Counted from the stretch's first letter, positions 17,013 to 26,019 are shown. The stretch: 41,766 bases of DNA from Lachnospiraceae bacterium (GCA_015056725.1 SVFS01000018.1:1-41766); one strand, 5' to 3'. Notes: generated by a model from the sequence alone, not told the origin. Program-made: numbers and translations.

Positions 17013-18834
17013 ATTTATTATACCCCCTATCCTGAAGATATGGAAGAATATTTTCAAAAAGTTGCCTGACTACAGGTGCTGCAATCTGACCGCCATAATA
17101 TGTTCCCTGTGGGTTATGAATGACTACAAGTGCAAGTATCTGGGGATTATCCGCCGGCGAAAATCCTACAAAAGATGCAATATATCTTCCACTCCCACGA
17201 GGAAGCGTCTGACTTGTCGCCGTTTTACCTCCAATGGAAAAGCCTTCTACATAACCTTTTTTTCCACTTCCATTCTCTACCACCTGCTCTAACATCATCT
17301 GCATCGTTTCCGATGTTTCCTCGGAAATAATTTGTTTCTTCACAGGATAAGAAAAGGTTTTCAAAACCTTCCCTTCTGCCGTTTGTACCCGCATGCCGAT
17401 ATGCGGCGTAATCCGTCTTCCTCCATTTACAATCGAAGAAACTGTGGTTGCCAATTGTAACGGTGTAATCTGAAAGGATTGACCAAAGGACATCGTAGCA
17501 AGCTCTACCTCACCGATATTGTCCGGCTGATGCATAATAGTTCCTGCTTCTCCGGGAAGGTCTATATTCGTCCTGTCCAGCAATCCGAATTTTTTCATAT
17601 AATTATAATAATTCTTTACACCAACACGTAATCCTACCGTAACAAACACAGGATTGCAAGAGTTCATTGTCCCTTGTACAAAATTTTCCGAGCCATGTCC
17701 TGTCGTTTTATGACACCGGATTCTTCTATCTTCTACAATAACATAACCCGGACAGTGAAAACTGTCCTCCGTTGTTACCACATCTGCTTCTAACGCTGCC
17801 GCCGCAGTAATTACTTTAAACGTAGAGCCCGGCTCGTACGTATCGTTTATACATCCGTTTCGCCACATTCCGTTTAGCATTTCCTGCTCTAATTCCTGCG
17901 GCGTTTTTTCCTTTATTGCTTCTATAATAGTTTCATCGCTTACATCCGTCTGTTTCGGCTGTTTCCTTGCCTGCTCCTTGTCCCAAAGCTCCTTATATCC
18001 CTCTGTAATTGTATAAGGATTATTCAAATCAAATTCTGGCACATCCACCATGGCAAGAATTTCTCCGGTCTGCGGATTCATAACGAGAAAAGAAACTCTA
18101 TCCGCTTCCTTGGATGCCTGTACCTGCTTGGCAAGCTGATATGCGTAGCTTTGAATATTCGTATCCAGACTCAGCACTAAATCATTACCCGCTATCGGTT
18201 CAAGGCGATGTTCTCCGACTGCTTCCAGCTCGATGCCTTTCGCATCCGTAACAGTTAATACCTTTCCTTCTGTTCCTTTCAAATACTCATCATAGATTAC
18301 TTCCAGACCAATGATTCCCTGATTATCAGCTCCCGTAAAGCCAAGTACCTTAGATGCCAAATCACCATAGGGATAATATCGTTTGTAATCTTCATCAACC
18401 TTTATTCCCGGAATATCGGCTTCTCTTATAGCATCTCCAATTTCTTTTGGAACATTGCTCTTAATCTTCTCCATGGCAGATATTTTTTCCACGCGCTTTC
18501 TGACCGTTTCTTCGGAAAGCATAAGTTTGTCACACAAAAAGGCGATTACTTTTTCTTCATCTTCTATTTGGGAATGAATTACCGAAATGGTGCAAACGGT
18601 TTTATTATCCGCAAGCACATTTCCATCCCTGTCAAGCAATCTCCCTCTTGCCGCTTTTATCGGTCTTTCTCTTTCATGAAGCTTGGTTGCCTGTTCCGTA
18701 TAGTACTCCGATTTCCATATCATAAGATAGGCGAGTCGTCCTATTAACAAGAAAAAAGATGTTGCACAAATTAAAAATGTTACAACAATCTTTTTTCTAT
18801 GACTAATCTTATTTTTCATTTCCAGAGACATCAT
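16999..18834 (-). CDS. class B penicillin-binding protein, SpoVD-like by position
   Basis: Peptidoglycan DD-transpeptidase of 611 residues: a short basic N-terminus, a transmembrane helix at about 15-38, the pedestal/dimerisation domain (RGRLLDRDGNVLA, YKRYYPYGDLASKVLGFTG) and the transpeptidase domain with SxxK Ser337-Thr-Phe-Lys340 and SxN Ser392-Cys-Asn394. The third motif, normally KTG, reads Lys537-Thr-Ala539 (GGKTATSQT). No PASTA domain is present. The last residues (NKCQDF) and the stop codon lie inside the repeat element, so the original C-terminus may have been altered. Synteny (after a PbpB-like gene, before mraY) matches B. subtilis spoVD, which remodels cortex peptidoglycan. No strong Shine-Dalgarno is visible. 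Confidence 0.92.
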   Translation of the reverse strand: MMSLEMKNKISHRKKIVVTFLICATSFFLLIGRLAYLMIWKSEYYTEQATKLHERERPIKAARGRLLDRDGNVLADNKTVCTISVIHSQIEDEEKVIAFLCDKLMLSEETVRKRVEKISAMEKIKSNVPKEIGDAIREADIPGIKVDEDYKRYYPYGDLASKVLGFTGADNQGIIGLEVIYDEYLKGTEGKVLTVTDAKGIELEAVGEHRLEPIAGNDLVLSLDTNIQSYAYQLAKQVQASKEADRVSFLVMNPQTGEILAMVDVPEFDLNNPYTITEGYKELWDKEQARKQPKQTDVSDETIIEAIKEKTPQELEQEMLNGMWRNGCINDTYEPGSTFKVITAAAALEADVVTTEDSFHCPGYVIVEDRRIRCHKTTGHGSENFVQGTMNSCNPVFVTVGLRVGVKNYYNYMKKFGLLDRTNIDLPGEAGTIMHQPDNIGEVELATMSFGQSFQITPLQLATTVSSIVNGGRRITPHIGMRVQTAEGKVLKTFSYPVKKQIISEETSETMQMMLEQVVENGSGKKGYVEGFSIGGKTATSQTLPRGSGRYIASFVGFSPADNPQILALVVIHNPQGTYYGGQIAAPVVRQLFENILPYLQDRGYNKCQDF

Positions 18835-18903
18835 TCATTATTAAAATCCAAATAAGTCTTATTATACTTTATGCCTCTGACATTCTTTTTATTCAAATAT
18901 GTC

Positions 18904-21105
18904 CTACATTCCTTGCATTAAAGAGCCTTCTGTCATATCGTGACCGGTTTCCGGATCAATAAGATGTCCGTTATTTGGGTCGATATAATAGCCTGTAGCC
19001 GGGTCCACTTCAAAGGTTTTCCAAACCTCCGGTACAAATGCGTCCTCACTTCCTTCTGCATTTTCTCCTGACGGTTCATTTCCTTCTTCTGCAGAGCCTT
19101 CTTCTTCAGAGCCCTCTTCCTGCGAAGTCTCACCTTCTTCAGGCAAAGCGGTTTCTTCTGTACCTTCTCCTGCAATATCGTTTGCCTGATGTCTGTACTG
19201 CGTTGTAATTTCAAGCTGAAGTGCTCTAAGCTCAGCAGCCTCAGATTCTGACACCTCTTCTGTCATAAATATATTCATATACGGAAGTACTTCCGTCAAA
19301 ATGCTGCGGACAATACGGGTTGCATATTTCGCATCATCCTGATATTGTACATTCGGTCTGTCCACAACGACATAAATTGCAATCTGCGGATCATCTGCCG
19401 GTGCATATCCCATAAAGGAAACAACATATTCATCGTTACCACGCGGAAGTGTTTCGGCTGTTCCCGTTTTACCACCGATTGCATATCCAGCCGGTCTGGC
19501 TGTCTTGCCGGTACCATTTGTAACAACACCATTACAATAATCAATAATGGTCTCACTTACGGATTCCGATACCGTCTGTTTTAACACACGCGGTTCAATG
19601 GTCTCTACCGTAGAACCGTCCGCTCCAATAATTTTGCTAACCATATGCGGTTCATAATACTTACCGCCATTAATCAAGGAACAATATCCTGTTATCATCT
19701 GGATCATCGTAGTATTAAAGGACTGTCCAAAGGAATTTGTTGCCAGTTCTGTAGGGCCCATTGTTTTCGTATTGTATATCAAGCTATCTGTTCTTGCTTC
19801 TCCAGCCAAATCAATATTGGTTTTTAATCCAAAGTTAAAGTTATGCTGATACTCGCAAAATCTTGTTGTTCCGAGTGATTCAGCAATATACATAAGTGCC
19901 ACGTTACAAGACTGTTCGACAGCTGTTTTTACATCGATCTCACCATCACCGTACGTATTGTGACATTCGATTTCGTAGTCACCGATTTTCCTCATACCGG
20001 TACACATATACGTCTCATTCCCTTTAATCGAACCAGCATCTAAAGCAGACGCTACCGTAAACGGCTTAATTGTTGAACCCGGTTCATAAGAGTCTGAAAT
20101 GCAGAAATTTCTCCAAAGTCCGTTATACGCATCGTATAACGTATCGTTTTCTTCCATCGTCCGTATTTCTTCTTCTGTATAATAAGCAGAAATATCTTTT
20201 GGATTATTCAAATCAAAGTCAGGATAACTTGCCATTGCAAGCACATTTCCCGTATCCACTTCCATAATGATACAGCCAAGGTTATTTGCTCCAAATCCTG
20301 TTTCGTTTGGTCCGTCCTTGTATTCATCATTAAATTTCTTTAAATGTTTCTCTACAATACTTTGAATATTGGCATCTATGGTTGTCACGATAGAATTACC
20401 GTCTACTGCCGGTTTTACAGTTCGCTCAAGGGTTTCATCATCATTCAGATACCCATATTCCCTACCATTCGTACCATTTAATACATTATTGTAATATTCC
20501 TCAAGACCATAAGTCCCTGCATTATCTTTCCCGGTAAAACCGATTACATCACACGCCAGTGTCTTATTTGGATAATAGCGTTTATATTCTTCTTCAAACC
20601 AGACACCTTGTATATTCTTTCCTTTTTCTATATCTGCCTGCAATTCCATAAATGGCGTAATCTGCTCATAAGTAAGCTGTTTTAAAACAACTTTATACTG
20701 TGATTTCTGGTTTTCGGCAATGTAAGTTCTAAGCTCACTTTCATTAATGTCAAAGCATTGCTTTAACGCCTTCATTGTCGGTTCCAAATACGCCTTATCT
20801 TTTGAAATCGCAACCGAATCGATAATTAAATTATATACTTTTTCACTGCTGGCAAGAGTCGTTCCGTTTTTATCTAAAATATCACCACGTCTAAACGGCA
20901 AAGTCGTACTATCGTACTGTTGCTGTGACAGCACCTGCTTTTTATACTCTTCCGAATTATCTCTTGTAATTAAAAATAATCTGACGCTTAATCCCAAGAA
21001 AGCCAGTAATACTATGAAAAATAGTACTACCAGCTTTTTCTGCATTCCTGATGTAAATCGTCTTTTTGTAGGCGCAACCGCCTTCTCGTCTCTTTGCCTT
21101 GCCAT
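18904..21105 (-). CDS. class B penicillin-binding protein, FtsI/PbpB-like
   Basis: Septal DD-transpeptidase of 733 residues. A basic N-terminus and transmembrane helix (about 24-47) precede the pedestal domain (FRRGDILDKNGTTLAS, EEYKRYYPNKTLACDVIGFTG). Catalytic motifs are intact: Ser344-Thr-Ile-Lys347, Ser399-Cys-Asn401 and Lys546-Thr-Gly548 (GGKTGTAET). After about residue 625 there is a long Glu/Gly/Ser-rich linker and a C-terminal tail with two similar units, GYYIDPNNGHLIDP and HLIDPETGHDMTEG. No PASTA domains. Its position directly after ftsL matches pbpB/ftsI. The acidic tail, which would lie outside the membrane, is unusual for this family. Confidence 0.93.
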   Translation of the reverse strand: MARQRDEKAVAPTKRRFTSGMQKKLVVLFFIVLLAFLGLSVRLFLITRDNSEEYKKQVLSQQQYDSTTLPFRRGDILDKNGTTLASSEKVYNLIIDSVAISKDKAYLEPTMKALKQCFDINESELRTYIAENQKSQYKVVLKQLTYEQITPFMELQADIEKGKNIQGVWFEEEYKRYYPNKTLACDVIGFTGKDNAGTYGLEEYYNNVLNGTNGREYGYLNDDETLERTVKPAVDGNSIVTTIDANIQSIVEKHLKKFNDEYKDGPNETGFGANNLGCIIMEVDTGNVLAMASYPDFDLNNPKDISAYYTEEEIRTMEENDTLYDAYNGLWRNFCISDSYEPGSTIKPFTVASALDAGSIKGNETYMCTGMRKIGDYEIECHNTYGDGEIDVKTAVEQSCNVALMYIAESLGTTRFCEYQHNFNFGLKTNIDLAGEARTDSLIYNTKTMGPTELATNSFGQSFNTTMIQMITGYCSLINGGKYYEPHMVSKIIGADGSTVETIEPRVLKQTVSESVSETIIDYCNGVVTNGTGKTARPAGYAIGGKTGTAETLPRGNDEYVVSFMGYAPADDPQIAIYVVVDRPNVQYQDDAKYATRIVRSILTEVLPYMNIFMTEEVSESEAAELRALQLEITTQYRHQANDIAGEGTEETALPEEGETSQEEGSEEEGSAEEGNEPSGENAEGSEDAFVPEVWKTFEVDPATGYYIDPNNGHLIDPETGHDMTEGSLMQGM

Positions 21106-21135
21106 TAAATAATCAGCCTTTCTAAAAAACGATGG

Positions 21136-21591
21136 TTAGTAAAGGTCTGCCGTCTGACGGACGTAATCTGCCTTAGAATCTTCAACGTTTATAATCTGAC
21201 CTTCTTTCGCATATGTCATTCCCAGTTCACCAATAGCAACTGCTTTCACATGCTCTAAGTCCACACTACTGATTATTCTATAATATTCTTCGTCATTTGC
21301 CAATTTCAAATTATTGTATTTTGCTTCCATTGTGGAAATTCTTTTTACACTGTTTGTAAGATCAGACTGAACTTCCAAATAATTACAAAGTGTAACCGAA
21401 ACAAGAATCAGGGCAGCCGTAAGAAAAGCTACGTATCCCAGATTCATGTGGAATGCTCTTTCCCTGTTTTTTCTGGTGGAATTACTAAGCTTCTTTCGTA
21501 CAGGAAGTTTTTCAGCTTCAAAACCGCGTTCTAACTGTTTTGCTGCCGTTCCTTCCAAATATGCAGTTTTGCGATAGTTCTTTACTGCCAT
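21136..21591 (-). CDS. ftsL: FtsL-like cell division protein
   Basis: A 151-residue bitopic protein: cytoplasmic basic N-terminus of about 50 residues, one transmembrane helix at about 52-70 (LGYVAFLTAALILVSVTLC) and an extracytoplasmic coiled coil (VQSDLTNSVKRISTMEAKYNN) followed by ELGMTYAKEGQIINVE, which resembles the FtsL ending. Known FtsL proteins scaffold FtsQ/DivIB and the septal FtsW-FtsI pair. Identification rests on topology and on its position between rsmH and the first PBP gene. It is longer than Bacillus FtsL (about 117 residues) because of the N-terminus. Confidence 0.88.
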   Translation of the reverse strand: MAVKNYRKTAYLEGTAAKQLERGFEAEKLPVRKKLSNSTRKNRERAFHMNLGYVAFLTAALILVSVTLCNYLEVQSDLTNSVKRISTMEAKYNNLKLANDEEYYRIISSVDLEHVKAVAIGELGMTYAKEGQIINVEDSKADYVRQTADLY

Positions 21592-21621
21592 TACGAGTCC
21601 CCTCTGTTTATAGTTACTTTT

Positions 21622-22554
21622 CTATCTTTTTTCGAAAACCCTGAGTTTTGCACTTTTAGAACGGGAATTCTCTTCCAGTTCCTGTGCTGATGGTAAAATC
21701 GGTTTTCTGGAAATCACTTTTCCTTTGGATTTCTTTCCGCATACGCATACCGGAAATTCCGGTGGACATACACAGGGATTTTCTGCATTTCGGAATGCAG
21801 ACTTTACAATTCTGTCTTCCAGAGAATGGAATGTAATAATACATAACCTTCCACCCGGATTCAGTAAATCAATCAGGTCATCCAACGATTCTTTTAAAAC
21901 CTCCAATTCACGATTACATTCAATTCGAATCGCCTGGAAAGTCCTCTTGGAAGGATGTCCGTTTACTCTCATCTTTGCCGGTATTGCGGCTTTAATGATT
22001 TCGTTTAATTCAAAGGTCGTTTCAATTTCTTTTTCTGCCCTTGCTCTAACAATGTGCTTTGCGATATTTTTTGCGAATTGGTCTTCACCATAATCTTTAA
22101 TGATATGGAAAAGTTCCATTTCCGAATATTCGTTTATAATCTGTTTTGCTGTCAGGGATTGTCTCCTGTCCATTCGCATATCAAGTTCTGAATCAAAGCG
22201 ATAGGAAAATCCCCTTTCTTCTGTATCTAACTGATAGGACGATACTCCTAAATCCAGTACGATTCCGTCCACATGGCTTACACCGATTTCGTCAAGCGCT
22301 GCTTTGGCATTGCGATAGTTATTTCTGATAACGGTAAGCTTGTCTCCATAAGCCTCAAGCCTCTTACTTGCCGCTTCTATTGCCGCTTCATCCTGATCGA
22401 TTCCGATATGTCTTCCTCTGTCTGAAAGACGTTTCAAAATCTGTTCGGAATGACCGCCTCCACCAAGCGTACCATCCAGATAAATCCCATCCGGTTTGAT
22501 ATTCAGATTTTCTATGGTTTCTTCGAGTAAAACCGAATAATGTTCAAATGCCAT
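21622..22554 (-). CDS. rsmH: 16S rRNA (cytosine(1402)-N(4))-methyltransferase
   Basis: SAM-dependent methyltransferase acting on C1402 in the 30S decoding centre. About 310 residues from [12 protein letters not shown], with the SAM loop [44 protein letters not shown], the helical insert, and [11 protein letters not shown] near the C-terminus. I use the ATG at 22554, where family similarity begins; an in-frame GTG at 22563 touches the mraZ stop codon and neither has a strong Shine-Dalgarno, so translation is probably coupled to mraZ. Cys-rich [19 protein letters not shown] near the end is common in Gram-positive RsmH. Confidence 0.97.
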   Translation of the reverse strand: MAFEHYSVLLEETIENLNIKPDGIYLDGTLGGGGHSEQILKRLSDRGRHIGIDQDEAAIEAASKRLEAYGDKLTVIRNNYRNAKAALDEIGVSHVDGIVLDLGVSSYQLDTEERGFSYRFDSELDMRMDRRQSLTAKQIINEYSEMELFHIIKDYGEDQFAKNIAKHIVRARAEKEIETTFELNEIIKAAIPAKMRVNGHPSKRTFQAIRIECNRELEVLKESLDDLIDLLNPGGRLCIITFHSLEDRIVKSAFRNAENPCVCPPEFPVCVCGKKSKGKVISRKPILPSAQELEENSRSKSAKLRVFEKR

Positions 22555-22562
22555 ACTCACCA

Positions 22563-22997
22563 CTATATTCTGACACCCATCTCTGCAAGTCTGTGCATGA
22601 TGTCGTCCATTTCTTCTGAGGATGTTTCTAATCCTTCGTAACGATCTTTACTCCAGATTTCTACTTTATTGTCTGCCCCGAGAGTTACTACATCTTTTGT
22701 AATATTGGCAAACTCTCTAAGCTTTGTCGGTATCAGGATACGTCCCTGCTTGTCCATCTCTATCTCTGCGGCTCCTGCAAAGAAAAATCTGGTAAACTGT
22801 CGTCCGGCTTTATCTACCAGTGATAAATTGTGAAGTCCCTCTGTAACGATTTGCCATTCCTGCTTATCGTATGCAAGTAAACAACCGTCCAATCCTTTGG
22901 TAATTACAAAAGTGTCTCCGAGACCTTCTCTGAACTTTGACGGTACGATGAGCCTGCCCTTGGGATCCGTTGTATGGTCAAATTCTCCCATGAACAT
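22563..22997 (-). CDS. mraZ: transcriptional regulator MraZ
   Basis: DNA-binding protein of the AbrB-like fold, known to control the dcw operon by binding repeats in its own promoter. It has 144 residues with two tandem domains: [24 protein letters not shown] and [22 protein letters not shown]. The start is the ATG at 22997 because GGAGGTG lies 6 bases upstream and the family begins MFMGE; the frame can be extended to 23036 but that would begin inside the operator. It is the first gene of the cluster. Confidence 0.97.
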   Translation of the reverse strand: MFMGEFDHTTDPKGRLIVPSKFREGLGDTFVITKGLDGCLLAYDKQEWQIVTEGLHNLSLVDKAGRQFTRFFFAGAAEIEMDKQGRILIPTKLREFANITKDVVTLGADNKVEIWSKDRYEGLETSSEEMDDIMHRLAEMGVRI

Positions 22998-23009
22998 TTC
23001 GCTCACCTC

Positions 23010-23046
23010 CTCCACTTTAAACCACCAATGCTCCACTTCGCTCCAC
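23010..23046 (-). promoter_or_regulatory. MraZ operator, four GTGG repeats
   Basis: Four GTGG boxes on the minus strand start at 23046, 23036, 23025 and 23015, giving steps of 10, 11 and 10 bp; three are GTGGAG. Direct repeats at about one helical turn between the transcription start and the mraZ ribosome site match the operator architecture described for MraZ. Confidence 0.75.
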
Positions 23047-23056
23047 TTTTATTGCT

Positions 23057-23085
23057 ATTTTACACATTTTTAGGGATTTTGGCAA
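23057..23085 (-). promoter_or_regulatory. sigma-A promoter of the mraZ/dcw operon
   Basis: TTGCCA (23085-23080), 17-bp spacer, TAAAAT (23062-23057); 5 of 6 consensus bases in each hexamer. The inferred start near 23050 falls just before the first MraZ repeat, so bound MraZ would block initiation or clearance. Confidence 0.8.
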
Positions 23086-23182
23086 TACCTGAAACATTTT
23101 TGTATTTCTTGCAAAAAAGGCATTTTACGAGTTTTTCCCGCAAAACGCCTGTCGTTTTATACAATATATAGTTGTAGCAACC

Positions 23183-23220
23183 AAAAAGACCACTAAATCT
23201 TGTCTTTAGTGGTCTTTTTT
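23183..23220 (-). terminator. intrinsic terminator after lgt, sequence symmetric
   Basis: A 15-bp stem (AAAAAGACCACTAAA / TTTAGTGGTCTTTTT) with a 7-base loop and T runs on both strands. It lies 67 bases after the lgt stop and insulates the mraZ promoter from upstream transcription. The 66 bases between lgt and the stem are A/T homopolymer-rich and hold no gene. Confidence 0.88.
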
Positions 23221-23286
23221 ACATAAAATAATAATTTTTTACTTTTTTGTGGGAATTTTTTACTTTTTTACAAATCTTCTCACTTT

Positions 23287-24267
23287 TTACTGTTTTTCCG
23301 TAGTTTCTGTCGATTCACTTGCAATTTCTGCCGGTTCTTCTTCTATGGAATCAACAACAGACACCTCTTTTGCAAGCCTATCAGGAAGCACGATATCTAT
23401 TCCTTGACCTGCTTTTTCCTTTGCACGTTTTAATGCAATAATTGTTACAATCACTGCACCGATAAACATTACAAGTGCAAGTGCCTGTGATACGGCAATT
23501 CCCGTATTGCCAATCTTAAGCTGGTCTGTACGGATACCTTCAATCCAGAAACGTCCAAGTCCGTATCCGCCAAGATATAATAATGAAATCTGTCCGTCAA
23601 ATTTACGGTACTTCCATACAAATACCATCAACGCAACCAATGCCAGATTCCATAAGCATTCATATAAGAATGTCGGATGTACCTGGATGTAATTAGTTCC
23701 TTCTATGATGTGACTTGCCAAATCTGCTGAAATATCAACCGGTCTTACTGCATCAATTGGAAGTCTCATTGCCAGAATATTATCTGTATATTCACCAAAC
23801 ACTTCCCTATTAAAGAAATTGCCCCAACGTCCTACTGCCTGTCCAAGTGCAAGCCCCGGTACGCATAGATCTGCCATTGTAAGATAATGTATCTTCTTTA
23901 CTTTACTGTAAATAAACAGCACCAGAAACGCTGCAATTACCGATCCGTATATCGCCATTCCACCATTTCTGATGAAAAAGATTTCTTTCAAATGATGTTT
24001 ATAATAATCCCATGAGAAAGCAACATAATAAATTCTGGCACCGATAATACCAAAAATAATACCATAAATTGCAAAATCCCACACGATATCCGAATCATAA
24101 CCATGCTTCTTTGCCAGGTATGATGCAAGCAACACACCAAGTATCATACCAAGTGCAATTACAACACCATATAATGCAATCTTATATCCAAATACCGTAA
24201 AGTCTTGTGGTACATTGGATAAATAAATCTTTAATTTTGGAAATGCAATATCTGTTACATTCATCAT
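23287..24267 (-). CDS. lgt: prolipoprotein diacylglyceryl transferase
   Basis: Membrane enzyme that transfers diacylglycerol from phosphatidylglycerol to the lipobox cysteine of prelipoproteins. The 326 residues include about seven transmembrane helices, GIIFGIIGARIYYV, FFIRNGGMAIYGSVIAAF with the family RxGGxAxxG signature, and GRWGNFFNREVFG with the essential Arg/Asn region. The C-terminal 35 residues form a Glu/Thr-rich tail beyond the last helix, longer than usual. AGGAG lies 6 bases before the first of two consecutive ATGs. It follows ychF by 9 bp. Confidence 0.96.
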   Translation of the reverse strand: MMNVTDIAFPKLKIYLSNVPQDFTVFGYKIALYGVVIALGMILGVLLASYLAKKHGYDSDIVWDFAIYGIIFGIIGARIYYVAFSWDYYKHHLKEIFFIRNGGMAIYGSVIAAFLVLFIYSKVKKIHYLTMADLCVPGLALGQAVGRWGNFFNREVFGEYTDNILAMRLPIDAVRPVDISADLASHIIEGTNYIQVHPTFLYECLWNLALVALMVFVWKYRKFDGQISLLYLGGYGLGRFWIEGIRTDQLKIGNTGIAVSQALALVMFIGAVIVTIIALKRAKEKAGQGIDIVLPDRLAKEVSVVDSIEEEPAEIASESTETTEKQ

Positions 24268-24276
24268 AGAACTCTC

Positions 24277-25377
24277 CTACACATTAAAACGGAATAAGAT
24301 AACGTCTCCGTCTTTTACAACATACTCTTTGCCTTCGATACCTACAAGGCCTTTTTCTTTCGCTGCGGATAAAGAGCCAAGGTCTAACAAATCCTGATAA
24401 TTTACTACTTCTGCTTTGATAAAGCCTCTTTCAAAGTCTGTATGAATCTTGCCCGCTGCCTGTGGAGCCTTAGTACCAACTTTGATAGTCCATGCTCTTG
24501 TTTCATCTTCACCGGCTGTCAAATAACTAATTAAGCCAAGAAGCTTGTAGCTTGCTTTAATCAGTTTTTCCAGTCCTGATTCAGATAAACCTAAATCTTC
24601 TAAAAACATTGCTTTTTCTTCGTCGTCTAATTCTGCAATTTCCTGTTCAATCTGGGCACAGATAACAAATACTTCGCTGCCGTTTTCTGCTGCAAATTCT
24701 CTTACTGCCTGTACACCTTTATTATTTACTGCATCGTCAGCCAGTTCGTCTTCTGCTACGTTTGCCGCAAAAATAACAGGCTTTGCAGTCAATAAGTTGT
24801 AAGACTTGAACCAATTCACTTCGTCTTCATCATCAGACAGTTCAAAGCTCATGGCAAGAGCACCACCTTCTAAGTGTGCCTTTACTCTTTCTAATAAATC
24901 AAGCTCTTTTGCAAGAGTCTTATCCATTCTCGCACCTTTGGCTGTTTTTGCAATTCTTCTTTCAAGAATTTCAATATCTGAAAAGATAAGTTCTAAGTTG
25001 ATTGTTTCGATGTCACGAAGCGGATCAATACATCCGTCTACATGTACTACGTTTGTATCTTCAAAGCATCTGACTACATGCACAATCGCATCCACTTCAC
25101 GGATATTGCTAAGGAACTGGTTTCCAAGACCTTCGCCTTTAGATGCACCTTTTACAAGACCTGCAATATCTACGAATTCGATTACTGCCGGTGTAATCTT
25201 CTTAGACTGATACATCTTACCAAGTAACTGGATTCTTTCATCCGGTACTGCTACGATACCTACGTTTGGATCGATAGTACAAAATGGATAATTGGCAGAT
25301 TCTGCACCTGCTTTTGTAAGTGAATTAAAAAGTGTTGACTTTCCTACGTTTGGAAGTCCCACAATACCGAGTTTCAT
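24277..25377 (-). CDS. ychF: redox-regulated ATPase YchF (OLA1 family)
   Basis: Obg-related P-loop protein that prefers ATP; in other bacteria it binds ribosomes and affects stress responses. The 366 residues show G1 GLPNVGKSTLFN, G3 DIAGLVKGASKGEGLGN, a coiled-coil insert (LERRIAKTAKGARMDKTLAKE in part), the diverged G4 NVAE instead of NKxD that underlies ATP preference, and the C-terminal TGS domain ending AKEKGLVGIEGKEYVVKDGDVILFRF. AGGAGG precedes the ATG. It probably shares a transcript with lgt. Confidence 0.97.
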   Translation of the reverse strand: MKLGIVGLPNVGKSTLFNSLTKAGAESANYPFCTIDPNVGIVAVPDERIQLLGKMYQSKKITPAVIEFVDIAGLVKGASKGEGLGNQFLSNIREVDAIVHVVRCFEDTNVVHVDGCIDPLRDIETINLELIFSDIEILERRIAKTAKGARMDKTLAKELDLLERVKAHLEGGALAMSFELSDDEDEVNWFKSYNLLTAKPVIFAANVAEDELADDAVNNKGVQAVREFAAENGSEVFVICAQIEQEIAELDDEEKAMFLEDLGLSESGLEKLIKASYKLLGLISYLTAGEDETRAWTIKVGTKAPQAAGKIHTDFERGFIKAEVVNYQDLLDLGSLSAAKEKGLVGIEGKEYVVKDGDVILFRFNV

Positions 25378-25487
25378 TTATCTATTTCCTCCTTAAAATG
25401 TATGGTGAATCATTTTGTTATTCATATATTTCTTTTAAGATGCCCTTATTTGTTCACAAAAAAAGAGCCTCCACAACCAGCATTTAC

Positions 25488-25577
25488 TATACCACGAAAG
25501 CATGAGCCAAGTAAACATTTATGTTTATTTGGCGACGCTACGCGATAACGGACGACTACGTCCGTTATACCACGAAG
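25488..25577. repeat. intergenic structured repeat with two hairpins
   Basis: The motif TATACCACGAA occurs at 25488-25498 and 25566-25576. Between them lie two hairpins: GCCAAGTAAACAT / ATGTTTATTTGGC (25506-25533, 12 of 13 paired, 2-base loop) and ATAACGGACG / CGTCCGTTAT (25545-25568, 4-base loop), joined by a GC-rich GCGACGCTACGCG. The gap between ychF and the 114-residue gene (25378-25614) holds no convincing gene. The base composition differs from the surrounding AT-rich DNA, suggesting a dispersed or inserted element. Confidence 0.6.
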
Positions 25578-25614
25578 AGACTCAAAAGTAAAATATAAAA
25601 ATCCATCTATTTTA

Positions 25615-25959
25615 TTACATCGGAAATTCTTTCCTATAATATTCCCACAAGTCATCTGTTGTTGCACAAAGCTTTGCGATGTTTTTTCCGTTATAAACAT
25701 ATTGATATGCTTCTTCTTGGAACATTTCTATTGTTACCATTTCAAAAATCCATATATCCTCATTTCTATCGATCATTGTAAAGGTTGTTTCATCTTTTTC
25801 CGTGATTTTTCCCTTTATCATATGACCACGATTTGTATCATCGAAACATATGTACCCTTCTCTAAACGTATCTGTCACATGCAACGCTAATATTCTATCT
25901 CCATATGGAGATTTTCTTATAATATATAATGCTTTATTGTTTGGTTGTTTTTTCATCAT
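25615..25959 (-). CDS. hypothetical protein, third gene of the abiH-nuclease cluster
   Basis: A 114-residue soluble protein with no family I recognise. It looks like a small alpha/beta domain: strands around ALYIIRKSPYGDRILALHV and GYICFDDTN, a charged hinge, then DIWIFEMVTIEMFQEEAYQYV and a C-terminal helix with DDLWEYYRKEF. No membrane segment or signal peptide. It begins with two ATGs, 60 bp after the nuclease gene, and is probably cotranscribed with it. A role with the nuclease is possible only by position. Confidence 0.7.
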   Translation of the reverse strand: MMKKQPNNKALYIIRKSPYGDRILALHVTDTFREGYICFDDTNRGHMIKGKITEKDETTFTMIDRNEDIWIFEMVTIEMFQEEAYQYVYNGKNIAKLCATTDDLWEYYRKEFPM

Positions 25960-26019
25960 AATTAACTCTTTTCCAAAAACATACTACCTATAATGGGAAT
26001 CTATCATCTGCTGAAAATA

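Noticed and set aside
22998-23036. Upstream extension of mraZ by 13 codons
   Set aside because: The extension lies inside the MraZ operator repeats and ignores the GGAGGTG site placed for the ATG at 22997.
25446-25700. 84-codon minus-strand frame over the intergenic repeat
   Set aside because: It overlaps the 3' end of the 114-residue gene in another frame and runs through the hairpins; most likely a chance frame across a repeat.
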